Origin: Bettongia penicillata ogilbyi
Taxonomy: Eukaryota; Chordata; Mammalia; Diprotodontia; Potoroidae
Length of the DNA: 64,000 nucleotides
Assembly (NCBI GenBank): GCA_023548195.1
Contig: JAJHZJ010000251.1
Coordinates: 1,488,001-1,552,000, forward strand
Direction: 5' to 3'
Part shown: one piece after another, positions 1-9,700 of the stretch
Numbering within the stretch: the first letter of the stretch is position 1
Layout: each line of letters begins with the position of its first letter
Notes under the pieces: generated by a model
Told to the model about the DNA's origin: nothing
The model's database searches: none
What the model saw: only the letters and a program-made list of their open reading frames with translations
Program-made: the position numbers and the translations under genes

Positions 1-2
1 AA

Positions 3-923
3 GAGCTCAAAAAGGATTTTGAAAAGCAAGTTAGAAAGGTGGAGGAAAAGCTGGGAAGAGAAATGAGAGACATGAAAGAAAAGCATGAAAAACGGGTCAA
101 TACCTTGGTTAAGGAGACCCAAAAAAATGCTGAAAAAAATAACACCTTGAAGAATAGGCTCACTCAATTGGCAAAAGAGGTTCAAAAAGCCAATGAGGAG
201 AAAAATGCTTTCAAAAGCAGAATGAGCCAAATGGAAAAAGAGGTTCAAAAGCTCATTGAAGAAAATAGTTCTCTCAAAATTAGAATGGAACAGATGGAGT
301 CTAATGACTTTACAAGAAACCAAGAAATCACCAAACAAAACCAAAAGAATGAAAAACTGGAAGAGAATATGAAATATCTCATGGGAAAAACAACTGACCT
401 GGAAAATAGATCCAGGAGAGGCAATTTAAAAATTATGGGACTACCTGAAAGTCATGATCAAAAAAAGAGCCTAGACATCATCTTCCATGAAATTATCAAG
501 GAAAACTGCCCTGACATTCTAGAACCAGAGGGCAAAATAAGTATTGAAAGAATCCATCGATCACCACCTGAAAGAGATCCAAAAAGAGAAACTCCTAGGA
601 ACATTGTGGCCAAATTCCAGAACTCCCAGCTCAAGGAGAAAATCTTGCAAGCAGCTAGAAAGAAACAATTTCAGTACTGTGGAAATACAATCAGGATAAC
701 TCAAGATCTAGCAGCTTCTACATTAAGAGATCGAAGGGCATGGAATAGGATATTCCAGAAGTCAAAGGAACTAGGACTTCAACCAAAAATCACCTACCCA
801 GCTAAACTGAGTATAATACTTCAGGGGAAAATATGGTCTTTCAATGAAACAGAGGACTTTCAATTATTCTTGATGAAAAGACCAGAGCTGAAAAGAAAAT
901 TTGACTTTCAAACACAAGAATGA
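3..923 (+). CDS. L1/HAL1 ORF1p-like RNA-binding protein, 5'-partial
   Basis: This frame is open for 306 codons from the window edge to TGA at 921-923, so the true start lies upstream. The GTG at 39 is an internal codon. Residues 1 to about 125 are a charged Lys/Glu coiled coil. From about 137 an RRM-like domain opens with NLKIMGLPES (141-150). The C-terminal domain carries YPAKLS (265-270), diagnostic of L1 ORF1p. Known ORF1p proteins trimerise through the coiled coil, coat their own RNA and act as nucleic-acid chaperones in the cytoplasmic ribonucleoprotein. No stop or frameshift is seen, unlike the ORF1 remnants at 1957 and 38980. Whether it is expressed is unknown, and HAL1 would need reverse transcriptase from an L1 elsewhere. 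Confidence 0.88.
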   Translation, partial: ELKKDFEKQVRKVEEKLGREMRDMKEKHEKRVNTLVKETQKNAEKNNTLKNRLTQLAKEVQKANEEKNAFKSRMSQMEKEVQKLIEENSSLKIRMEQMESNDFTRNQEITKQNQKNEKLEENMKYLMGKTTDLENRSRRGNLKIMGLPESHDQKKSLDIIFHEIIKENCPDILEPEGKISIERIHRSPPERDPKRETPRNIVAKFQNSQLKEKILQAARKKQFQYCGNTIRITQDLAASTLRDRRAWNRIFQKSKELGLQPKITYPAKLSIILQGKIWSFNETEDFQLFLMKRPELKRKFDFQTQE

Positions 924-1056
924 GAAGAAGCATGAAAAAGTAAACAGCAAAGAGAAGTCTTAAGGGACTTACCAGAAGGGAACTGTTTACATTTCTACAT
1001 GGAAAGACAATATTTGTAACTCTTAAAACTTTTCAGTATCTGGGTAGTTGGGGGAC

Positions 1057-1118
1057 CACACACACACATGTACACGCATGCACGCACACACACATACACA
1101 CATGCACACACACAGAGA
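1057..1118 (+). repeat. CA-rich tract internal to HAL1 copy 1
   Basis: An imperfect CA array with ATG and CG interruptions lies about 135 bp after the ORF1 stop, where ORF1-proximal sequence passes into the purine-rich 3' region. A CA tract sits at the same place in the copies at 2523 and 11981, so it belongs to the element. Confidence 0.85.
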
Positions 1119-1646
1119 CAGAGAGCACAGAGTGAATTGAATAGGATGGGACCATAGCTTAAAAGAAATTAAGGTAAATGGTGAGAGAGAAATGTAGTGG
1201 GAGGAAAGAGGGTGAAATGGAATGGGGTAATTATATGTCATTATGTCATTTAAGAGGCATGTAGGAGACTTTTTAATGGAGGGATAAAGAGGAGAGCTGA
1301 GGAAAAAAAAAAAAAAACAAGAAGTTTACCCTCATCACATTTGACTAAAGGAAGGAATAAAATGCACACTCATTTTGGTATAAAACCCTATCTTACAGTA
1401 TAAGAAAGTGGAGGGGAAGGAGATAAGCAAGGGGGGGATGATGGAAGGGAGGGCAAGAGAGGAGGGAGCAATTTGAAGTCAACACTTGGGGAGGGACAGG
1501 ATCAAAAGATAGAAGAGAAACAATGAGGGACAGAATAGGATGGAGGGTAATTCAGTTAGTCTTACACAACACGACTATCAGGGAAGTCATTTGCAAAATT
1601 ACACAGATATGGCCTATATTGAATTGCCTGCCTTCCCAAAGGGAAT

Positions 1647-1668
1647 GGGTGGGGAGGGAGGGATTGGG
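1647..1668 (+). other. G-quadruplex motif in HAL1 copy 1 3' region
   Basis: Five G-runs of 3-4 are separated by loops of 1, 1, 1 and 3 bases, which fits the canonical G3+N1-7 quadruplex rule with a run to spare. The equivalent position in copy 3 (12559-12580) keeps the motif. Formation in vivo is an inference. Confidence 0.7.
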
Positions 1669-1863
1669 AGAATTTGGAACTCAAAGTTTTAGGAACAACT
1701 GTCTAGTATTGCTGTTGCTACTAGGAAAGAAGACATACAGTTAATGAGGAATAGAAAGTCATCTGGCCCTACAGGAGAAAAGAGAAGATGGAGACTAGAG
1801 AAGGGAGGGATGACAGAAGAGAGGGCAGATTGGAGAGAGGAAAAATTAGATGCTTGGGCTATT

Positions 1864-1889
1864 GGGGTGGGGGGAGGGGATAAAAGGGG
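1864..1889 (+). other. Second G-quadruplex motif near the HAL1 copy 1 3' end
   Basis: Four runs of 4, 6, 4 and 4 guanines with loops of 1, 1 and 6 bases lie about 45 bp before the A-rich tail. The same motif is at 12777-12802 in copy 3. Confidence 0.7.
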
Positions 1890-1956
1890 AGAAAATTTGG
1901 AACCCAAAATTTTGTGAAAATGAATGTAAAAAGTTAAATAAATAAATAAAAAAACA

Positions 1957-2390
1957 AATTATCAAGAAAAACTGCCTGATATTCTAGAACCAGAGGGCAA
2001 AATAAATATTGAAAGAATCCACCAATCTCTTCCTGAAAGACACCAAAAAAGAGAAACTCCTAGGAAATTTCAGAGTTCACTTGCGAAGGAAAAAATATTG
2101 AAAGCAGCTGGAAAGAAAGACAGTACTTGAATTGTACTGTCGAAATACAATCAGGATAACACAGGATCGGGTAGCTTCTACATTAAGGGATCAAAGGGCT
2201 TGGAATAAGATGTTCCCAAAAGTCAAAGAAATTAGGATTAAAACCAAGAATAAGCTACCCAGCAAAACTGAATATAACACTTCAAGGGGAAAAAATAGTC
2301 ATTCAATGATATAGAGGACTTTCAAGCGTATATGATGAAAAGAGCAGAACTGAATAGAAAGTTTGACTTTCAAAGACAAAAATCAAGGAA
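1957..2390 (+). pseudogene. HAL1 ORF1 remnant of copy 2
   Basis: This is the C-terminal half of ORF1, colinear with 491-920 of copy 1. Small indels break the frame: a stretch is lost after the GKINIERI-like region and frames shift around 2105-2130 and 2240. The only sizeable open piece is 2132-2314, equivalent to the ITQDxxASTLRD segment. It cannot encode a functional ORF1p. Confidence 0.75.
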
Positions 2391-2516
2391 AGCATGAAAA
2401 GGTAAACAGGAAAGAGAAATCATTAGGGACTTACTAAAGGCGAACTATTTAAATTCCTACATGGAAAGATAATATTTTTAACTTGAGATTATTCTCAGTA
2501 TTTGGGTGGGTGGAGG

Positions 2517-2522
<6 letters not shown>

Positions 2523-2567
<45 letters not shown>
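2523..2567 (+). repeat. (CA)n microsatellite in HAL1 copy 2
   Basis: An almost pure CA array with one AAAC interruption occupies the same element position as the CA tract at 1057. Confidence 0.9.
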
Positions 2568-3389
2568 GAGTACAGTTTGAGTAGAATCAGAAGAGATGAT
2601 ATCAATAAAAAAAATAGAATTCAGGGGTGACAGAGGAAAATATTGGGAGAAAAAGGAGAGAAATGGATTGGGACAGATTATCACTCATAAAAGAGATAAG
2701 AAAAATCTTTTTTCAGTGGAGGAAAAAAGGCAGGAGATGAGAGGGGAAAAGTGAAGCTTACTCTCTTCACATGTGGTTTAAGGAAGGAATAACATGCTCA
2801 CTAAATTTGATATGAAAATCTATCTTACACTACAGGAAAGTAAGGCAGAAGGGTCAAGTGGGGTGAGGGGGATGATAGAAGGGAGGGCAAATGGGAGAAG
2901 GAAGTAGCTAGAATTAAACACTTTTGGAAAGGGACAAAGTCAAATGAAAGAATAGAAAAAAAAGGGGGGACAGGGTAGGATGGAGGGCAATACAGTTAGT
3001 CTTATACAACATAAGTATTATGGAAGTCTTTTCCAAAAAGTCACATATATAGCCTGTATTGAATTGCTTGTCTTCTCAGTGCAGAGAGGTAGGGAGGGAG
3101 GGAAGGAGAGGAGTTGGAATTCAAAGTATTAGAAACAAATGTTGAGAATTGTTATTGCATATAACTGGGAAATAAGAAATACTGGTAATGAGGTATAGAA
3201 ATTTATCTTGCCCTACAAGAAAAGAGAGAAGACGAGGCTAAGGGAAGGGTGGGGTGTGATAGAAGGGAGGGCACATTGAGGAAAGGGGCAATCAGAATGC
3301 AAGGTGTTGCAGGATGGGGGTAAGGGAGAGATGGGGAGAAAAATTGAAACTTAAAATTTTGTGGAAATGGATGTTGAAATCTAAAAAAT

Positions 3390-4185
3390 ATTTATTTTTA
3401 GTATTAATTTTAAACAAATTCTTCTAAATTCCAAATTCTTTCCCTTCCTGCAGCCCCTCCCCCATGCATGGTGAATATAAACAATTTAATAACAATTGTA
3501 CATGTGAAGTCTTGCAAAATATACTTCTATGTTAACCATATTGCTAAAAAAGCAAGAAAAATGAAGAAATTTTTAAAAGTGTGTTTCAGTCTGTATTCAG
3601 AGTTAATTGCCTCTCTCTCTGAAGGTGGATAGCATTTTTCTTCATGTGTCCTTTGGAATTGTTTTGAATCATTGTCTTGATTAGGGTAGTTAAGTCTTTC
3701 ACATTTGATCATCATTAAAATATTGCTGTTATCATGCACAATGCTCTCCTAGGTCTGCTCACTTCACTTTGTATCAACTCATTTAAGTCTTCCTAAGTAT
3801 TTCTGAACCTATCTTGTGCCTCGTTTCTTATAGCACAATAATATTTCATTACAAATTTGTTCAGCCATTCCTTAACATTTGGGCACAATCTTATTTCCAG
3901 TGTTTTGCCACTACAAAAATATCTGCTGTAAATATCTTTGTGTAAACAGGTTCTTTTCCATTCTCTTACATCTCTTTAGGAGATAGACCTAGTAGTGGTA
4001 TTGTTGAGTCAAAGAGTATGCATAGTTTTCTATCCCTTTAGGCATGATTCCAAATTGTTTTCCAGAATGATTAGACTACTTCACAACTCCACCATCAGTG
4101 CATTAATATAACTATTTTTCCACATCCCCTCCAGCATTTGTCCTTTCCCTTTTCCGTCATGTTAGCCAATTAGATAGATGTGAAT
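3390..4185 (-). mobile_element. L1 3' end fragment, split by the insertion at 4187-4926
   Basis: Read on the minus strand this is the end of L1 ORF2 plus 3' UTR. It includes the translated region around an IFxxALFVVAKxW-like stretch, matching the plus-strand L1 at 40906-41870 in order. The fragment stops near 4185, and its expected continuation (a GGTGGTACCTCAGAG block) reappears at 4928-4955 after an unrelated 740 bp. The parallel copy at about 5795-5815 has the two halves contiguous. Confidence 0.78.
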
Positions 4186-4186
4186 T

Positions 4187-4926
4187 GTGTGGGGATTGTG
4201 GGAACTAAGTGAACCATATTGACTCTACCTTATAATTCAGTTCTTGAGCTACCTCAGTTCCCTTTCTATTCACTTATGAATCTAGTCCAATTTCCATCTT
4301 GTGAGAAAACTATGAAGTTATTGGAGTTGTGGAAAACTTTATTGCACTCTTTGAACATTGCTCTGTATTGCTGGGAAGCTTTGATTTGTTTCTTAGAAAC
4401 CCTTTACTAAAGAGCTGGGCTATGCTGAACAGAAAACCCTCTCAGATTCAAAGATTGATGAAAGGAGTTGTATTTTTTTCTCACAATTATGTGCCTCAAG
4501 CAACAGATATTTCTTACCTAAAACCTGGCTACATATTGGTCAATCAGTTACTGTTTCCATGTTCCCTTGATGAAATACAGATACTTGGGAGAGTGGGACA
4601 TCTTTTTCTTTTCTAATTTCAGGTGATTATAGCTGTTCAGTTTCAAGGAATTGTGCTTGCTTGCTTTTTCCCTTCCGACTTGAAAAGCCCTTAACCTTAC
4701 TCCCAAATAGAAATTATAATACTTAGTTTTGTATCCTAGTTTATATCCTAGTAATTGTTTTCTTTTAATTCATAAAAATCTGGCTTCCCCCTATATTTGA
4801 GGTCTAGTGCCAAGTTGAAGAATTCTGGTTCCAATTTGTTATACAATTGGCATGCATTGCTTAGTAAATTAATATGCTCAGGAATTCAAACTTTTCTTAC
4901 CTCAGTTATTTCAAATTTAACTGTCA
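4187..4926. mobile_element. Probable solo LTR inserted in an L1
   Basis: About 740 bp of non-L1 sequence sits between two halves of one L1 fragment. It begins near TGTGGGGATTG and ends near TGTCA, so it has the TG...CA ends of a retroviral-type LTR. No internal gag/pol region is present, which would make it a solo LTR left after recombination. I do not see a clean 4-6 bp target duplication and cannot name the family. The short open frames inside (4219-4616) look incidental. Confidence 0.5.
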
Positions 4927-6995
4927 TAGGTGGTACCTCAGAGTTATTTTAAAATATCTTTTTATTTATTTCATTAAAAATTTCCCAATTACATGTAAAT
5001 GTTTTACATTCATTTCTTAGCATTGTGGATTTCACATTTTCTCCCTCTCCTCTTTAAAAGGCAATCAATTTGGTATAGAATATACATGTGACATCATACA
5101 AAATATATTTCTATATTAGCCATGTTGCAAAAGAAAAAGGAAAGAAATAGAGACTTTTTTTTTCAAAAAAGTATGCTTCAATCTCATTCAGTGTTCATTA
5201 GTTTTTTCTCTGGAAGTAGATGTTTTTGGGTTTTGTTCGTGTGTTTGTTTGTTGTTTTCCCACTGTGGGTACTTTAGAATTCTCTTGATTAGAATTTCTA
5301 AGTCTGACAGTTGATTATCCTTACAATATTGCTGTTACCATGTACAATGTTCTTCTAGTTCTGATCAATTCACTTGGCTTCATTTCAGATAAGTCTCCCC
5401 AAGTTTTTCTGAAACCATCTTGCTCATCATTTCTTAGAGAACAATAGTATTCCATCATGATAGTATACTATAATTGTTCAGTCATTCCTCAAATGACAGA
5501 CACGTCCTTCATTTCCAATTTTTGTCACGATAAAAAAACTGCTGTAAATATTTTTGTTCAAATAGCTCTTTTTCATTTTCTTTGATTTTTTTTCCTGAGA
5601 TACAGTTCTAGTGGTATTGCTAGATCAAAGGATATCCACAGTTTCAAAGATCCCTGCACATAATTCCAGATATTTTACAGAAAGGTTGGAGTACTTCACA
5701 ACTCCAACAACAGTGGGTTGATTTCCTGATTTTTCTGCTTCCCCTCCAGCATTTGTCATTTTCTTTTTTCTGTCATATCATTCAATCTAATAGATGGGAG
5801 ATGGTACCTAAGAGTTGTTTTTACTTACATTTCTCTAATTATTAGTGATCTAGGACATTTTTCCATGTCACCACTTCTAGCTTTGATATCTTTTTTTCTG
5901 AAAATGGCTTGTTCATATCTGTTGACCATATATCAACTGAGGAATGACTCCTTTTTTATCAGTTTGGCTCATTTGAGAAATGATGCCTCTATCAGAGATG
6001 CTTGCTATAAAATTTTTCCCCGGTTTCCTGCTTTGTTTCTATTTTTTGCTGTATTATTTTTGCTTGTCTGAAACCTTTAATTTCATGCTCACAAAATTAT
6101 CTATTTCAGTTCACATGATCCTCTGAATTTCTTCTTTAGTCATAAATTATTTCTGTATCCCAAAATCTGACAGGTAAACTTTTCCCACATTCCACTTATT
6201 TACTTATCATATTACTCTTTATGTCTAAATACTCATTTTGACATTATCTTGTTATACAATGTGACATGTTGGTTTATGATTAGTTTATGCCAAACTTACA
6301 TTTATGCTTTCCAGTTTTCCCAGCAGTATTTGTCATATAGTGAGTTCTTACTACCAAAATTTGGATCTTTGGGTTTATCACACAATATTATTATGTTCAT
6401 TTATTACTGTGTATTATATACTTAATCTATTCCATTGATCCACCCCTTTATTTCTTTCCCAGCATCAGCTTGTTTTGATGATTACCTCTTCATAATGTAG
6501 TTTGAAATTTGGTACTAACAGGCTACCTTCCTTTACATGATTTTTTCATTGGTTACTTTGATATTCTTGAAATTTTATTCTTCCACATGAATTTTTGTAT
6601 TATTTTGACTAGTTCTATAAAATCTTTATTTGGTAGTTTTATTGTATAGTACTAAATAATGAATTAGTTCGGATATAATTGTCATTTTTATCATATTGGC
6701 TCAGTCTACCCACGAGCAATTAATATTTTTCAAATTATTCAGATCTGTCTTTGTTTGTGTAAAAAGTGTCTTGTAACTGTGAGTCCCTGGGTTTGTCTTG
6801 GCAGGTAGAACCCTAAGTACTTTGTATTGTCTGCAGTTACTTTAAATAGAATTTCTCTAGCTCTTCTTGACAGGTTTTCTTGCTAATATATTGAAATATT
6901 TATGATTTATGTGGTTTTATTTTATATCCTGCAGCTTTACTTAAGTGGTTGTTTCAAATGATTTTTCAGTTGATTGTTAGGGTTCTCTGGATATG

Positions 6996-7304
6996 TTTGT
7001 TTGCCTTTGTTGCTGAAGAAGACCATGCCATCAGAGAAATAACGACATGATTTGCACTTGACTTTGTTTTGAGTGAGGGAGGACTGTGCAGGTCACCAGC
7101 CTCACTTCTCCTCCAGAGCCATCTGAATCCAGTGACCAGATATTCATCAGGATGACTGGAGATGACCCAGGAGGAGGCAATTGGGGTTAAGTGACTTGCC
7201 CAAGGTCACACAGCTAGTGAATGTCAAGTGTCTGAGGTGAGATTTGAGTTCAGGTCCTTGTAACTCTGCACTGGTGCTCTATCCACTGCACCACCTAGCT
7301 GCCC
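6996..7304 (-). mobile_element. RTE-tailed tRNA-SINE, full length, copy 1
   Basis: On the minus strand a tRNA-like head starts at 7304 (GGGCAGCTAGGTGG). The B-box-like GAGTTCAAAT region has decayed here. The head is joined near 7165-7175 to about 165 bp of RTE 3' UTR ending near 6996. Flanks ATATCTAGAAA (7306-7316) and ATATCCAGAGA (6983-6993), read on the minus strand, fit a diverged target-site duplication. It would have been transcribed by RNA polymerase III and mobilised by an RTE. Confidence 0.85.
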
Positions 7305-7695
7305 TTTCTAGATATACCATCATATCATCTGCAAAGTGAGTTTTGTTTCCTCATTGCCTATTCTTATTATTTCAATTTCTTTTTCTGGTCTTATGTCTAT
7401 AGCTCGCATTTCTAATACGATATTGGATAATAACGGTGATAATGGACATCATTGATTCATCCCTTATCTTATGGGGAAGTCTTCTGGTTTACAAGAATAC
7501 AGATAATCCTTGCTCTTGCTTTTAGATATATATTACTTATCATTTTTATAAAAGCTAATTGTATTCCTATTTCCTATGCTTTCTAGTGTTTTTAATAGGA
7601 TTGAGTATTGTATTTTGTCAAAAGTATTTTCTTTATCTATTGATATAATCATAAAATTTTTATCATTTTAGTTATTGATATGGTCTGGCCTATTT
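7305..7695 (-). pseudogene. L1 ORF2 reverse transcriptase remnant
   Basis: This minus-strand segment encodes broken RT-domain sequence, including FADDMMVYL with both catalytic aspartates (7309-7335) and the upstream DKExxFDK-type block. In-frame stops separate the blocks, so it is a dead copy. In live L1 this domain performs target-primed reverse transcription. Confidence 0.75.
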
Positions 7696-7699
7696 CTTG

Positions 7700-8335
7700 A
7701 CATTGGACTTTACATTAAAGTTGGACTTTGTTTACCAATGGGGAGATGAGCACTGTCACAATCTTCAGGCTTTCTTGCATGGCCATTTTCAGAGCTAGTT
7801 CTGTAAGTTTTCCAAGGTGATGTGATCTGGAGAGAGGTTTGGTCACTGCTCTCTGTGTCTGAGTCCCACCTCTTACCCAGGAAGGGCTTTTGGTTCCTTG
7901 CATCTATAAGCTTTAGTGTTCCTTTCCACCCTGGAACTGGATCAGGATGTGGGTATGGCAATGCAGTGATCAAATAGCATGATTTTGCTTCCAGTGGGGC
8001 CCGTGTAATCTCTCTGACTAGTTGCCAAATCCACTCTTAATCTCTGAGTGGAGAACACCTGAAGCTGCTGCTGATGCCACACTCCCCTACAAGACCCATG
8101 TTGCCCTGTGTACTCTGGGCTGGCCTTTACCCAGGAATCTTAGATCTATCCTGCTTTCTTAAGTGGCTTAGGACTGGGAAAATGCCTCACCCCAAACTTT
8201 TGTTGACACTGTTTCTCCAGAATTTGAGGCATTATTTTAAAGTCATTTGGAGAGGAAGGTTGGAAGAGCTCAGCTGTAAAGCTTCCTTTCCTCTTCCATC
8301 AGCACATGGGACTTCTGATTAGAAGGATATGTCTT
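7700..8335. other. Unassigned segment, slightly GC-richer than its surroundings
   Basis: No L1 ORF2, SINE, L2 or MIR pattern is visible. Open frames of 60-90 codons occur on both strands (7710-7973 minus, 8074-8322 plus) with no recognisable domain. Its place directly 5' of a minus-strand L1 fragment allows it to be a displaced L1 5' region or part of another retroelement, but that is a guess. Confidence 0.4.
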
Positions 8336-8339
8336 CAAA

Positions 8340-8540
8340 ATCCCAACTCAGACACATTAGCAGGGTGAGTACTGGCTAATCATTGAACCTCTGTCAGTCT
8401 CTGCTTTCTCATATGCGAAAAAAAGGATGTTAATGCTTCTGTTAACTACCTCTTTTTTGTGAGATCTAAGAGGGCTATAATATATAAAATATTTTACAAA
8501 TCTGAAAGCAGTAAAGGTGTTAACTATTATTATTTTTCTA
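8340..8540 (+). mobile_element. MIR-like SINE fragment
   Basis: The order fits a decayed MIR core and 3' end: an ACTCAGACAC-like post-tRNA block, TGAACCTCTGTCAGTCTC, a reduced TCATCTGTAAAATG-like block, then ATATAAAATATTTTACAAA and a TATTATTATT end. Confidence 0.7.
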
Positions 8541-8544
8541 TTCT

Positions 8545-9270
8545 ATCCTTTGCTAGATGGAACACATTTTTGCTTTCAAATAATGAAACCTTTCCTTAAA
8601 ATGTCCCATGACTTCAATTCAATAAAAACCTAATTACTGCATAGTGGATTACGTGTAAGTCATTCAAACAAAGTGAAGAAGAGAGATATGCTTTTGAGAG
8701 GTATCTTTTAATATTGGAAATTTCAAGAGATGCAAATGTACAGAATTTATAACCCAGGAGATTCGAAAGCAGTGTGATCAATTGCTACAGGTATGTGCCT
8801 TTTTTCTGGGAGATATTGAATCCTGAACTTGAGTCATAATCTCAATTCTCATCCCTGGTTATAAGTACCAGGCTCTTTCCTTGGTTGATACAAGGACATG
8901 GAAAGAAAAGGACTAAGAGGGGGTGGAAAAGAGATAGAGATTTTGTACTCTTAAATTCAAAAGCAGTTCTTAGAAATCAATGTTCCCTGAAGGACATTTT
9001 ATCTTCAAAACTGCTTTATCAAGCTGGAGGGCTGTGTGACTTTGGCAATTTCAGATGTTGCATTGAGAAAGAGCTTAAGCTTCAGTTTTCCATTGACAAA
9101 GGCGTGTTGGGCAAAAAGATAAACTCCCAAACTGCTTCTCAGGCCTTGATTGCACCCTCCAAACAGGAGGAATATAGAAGGAAAGTTAGAACTTCCAAAA
9201 TGTATCTATATTTTCATAAGAGAGTATTTCAAGATGAATTTAAAAAAAAATAATGTAGACTTCCTAAGCT
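8545..9270 (+). other. Mostly unassigned, with a possible MIR relic near 9020-9110
   Basis: The longest open frame (8885-9253, 122 codons) has no recognisable domain. It overlaps a stretch resembling a MIR core (CTGTGTGACTTTGGCAA then CAGTTTTCC), so I do not call it a gene. Nothing else is seen. Confidence 0.4.
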
Positions 9271-9274
9271 TCTT

Positions 9275-9430
9275 AATGGAAAGAACACAAAGCTGAGTCT
9301 GGAAACCAAATGACTTTAGCTCTTGTTCTTAACTTGACACTATATATCCTTGGGTATATCACTTCTCTGAGGCTCATTTTTTTTTCTGTAAAATGAAGGG
9401 GTTTGAACTAGACACTCTCCAAAGTCACTT
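9275..9430 (+). mobile_element. MIR-like SINE fragment
   Basis: Core-like CTTGGGTATATCACTTCTC is followed by GAGGCTCATTTTT and CTGTAAAATGAAGGGGTTTG, ending in a GACACTCTCCAAAG MIR-type 3' block. Confidence 0.8.
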
Positions 9431-9499
9431 TTATATTTAATATTTTGTGATCTTCCAATTTGCAAAGTTTCCACCAGGTAAGCTGTGTTGAGAGGTAAT

Positions 9500-9700
9500 A
9501 CAATATAATGCATAGAGTATAGAACTTGGAGTCGGGGATATCTGAGTTCAACTCTTGCTTCTGATCTTCACTAGGTGTACCATTGGCAAGGCATTTGATG
9601 TCCCTGAGTTTCAACTTCCACATTTGTGAAATAATTGCTATAGTTTCTATGTCCCAGAGATGTTTGAGACTCAAATAAGATGATGATAAATGGAACTTTG
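9500..9700 (+). mobile_element. MIR-like SINE fragment
   Basis: A tRNA-like head region (AATGCATAGAGTATAGAACTT, GAGTTCAACTCTTGCTTCTG) precedes core-like GGCAAGGCATTTGATGTCC, a weak AAAATG block and a CTCAAATAAGATGATG end. Confidence 0.8.

Larger units (their letters stand above)
1..1955 (+). mobile_element. HAL1-type retrotransposon, copy 1 (ORF1 without ORF2)
   Basis: ORF1 (stop at 921-923) is followed by about 1 kb of non-coding sequence: a CA-rich stretch, then a purine-rich 3' region, then an A-rich tail of AAAT units near 1934-1955. An L1 would carry an ORF2 of more than 3 kb at this point, and none is present. ORF1 plus 3' UTR is the layout of HAL1 (half-L1), known from marsupials and other mammals. 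The 5' part lies outside the window. The same ORF1-to-tail order recurs in three other copies, so the missing ORF2 is a property of the family and not a deletion in this copy. Whether it is HAL1 or an internally deleted L1 subfamily cannot be settled without a library search. Confidence 0.8.
1956..3389 (+). mobile_element. HAL1-type retrotransposon, copy 2 (5'-truncated or split)
   Basis: Homology to copy 1 resumes inside ORF1, matching copy 1 from about position 491, directly after the A-rich tail of copy 1. It runs through the ORF1 end, a perfect (CA)n and a purine-rich 3' region to a short A-rich end near 3389. It is more diverged than copy 1 and resembles copy 4 at several positions. Copy 1 may have inserted into this older copy, with the missing 5' half to the left of the window. 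Confidence 0.78.
4956..7695 (-). mobile_element. L1 fragment, 5'-truncated, interrupted by a SINE
   Basis: The minus-strand L1 begins at its 3' end near 4956 (AT-rich UTR) and extends through ORF2 into the reverse transcriptase domain by about 7690. The RT active-site block FADDMMVYL is readable on the minus strand at 7309-7335, and an IDKExTFDK-like block is near 7614-7650. A composite SINE (6996-7304) splits the element just downstream of the FADD block. The frame is broken in many places. The 5' half of the element is missing. Confidence 0.82.

Noticed and set aside
39..41. GTG at 39 as the ORF1 start
   Set aside because: The frame is open upstream to position 3 with typical ORF1p coiled-coil residues; GTG is an internal valine and the true ATG lies outside the window.
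4219..4616. Overlapping frames of 63 and 95 codons
   Set aside because: They fall within the LTR-like insertion and have no protein-family resemblance.
8885..9253. 122-codon plus frame, the longest outside clear repeats
   Set aside because: No recognisable domain, and part of it overlaps a MIR-like CORE.
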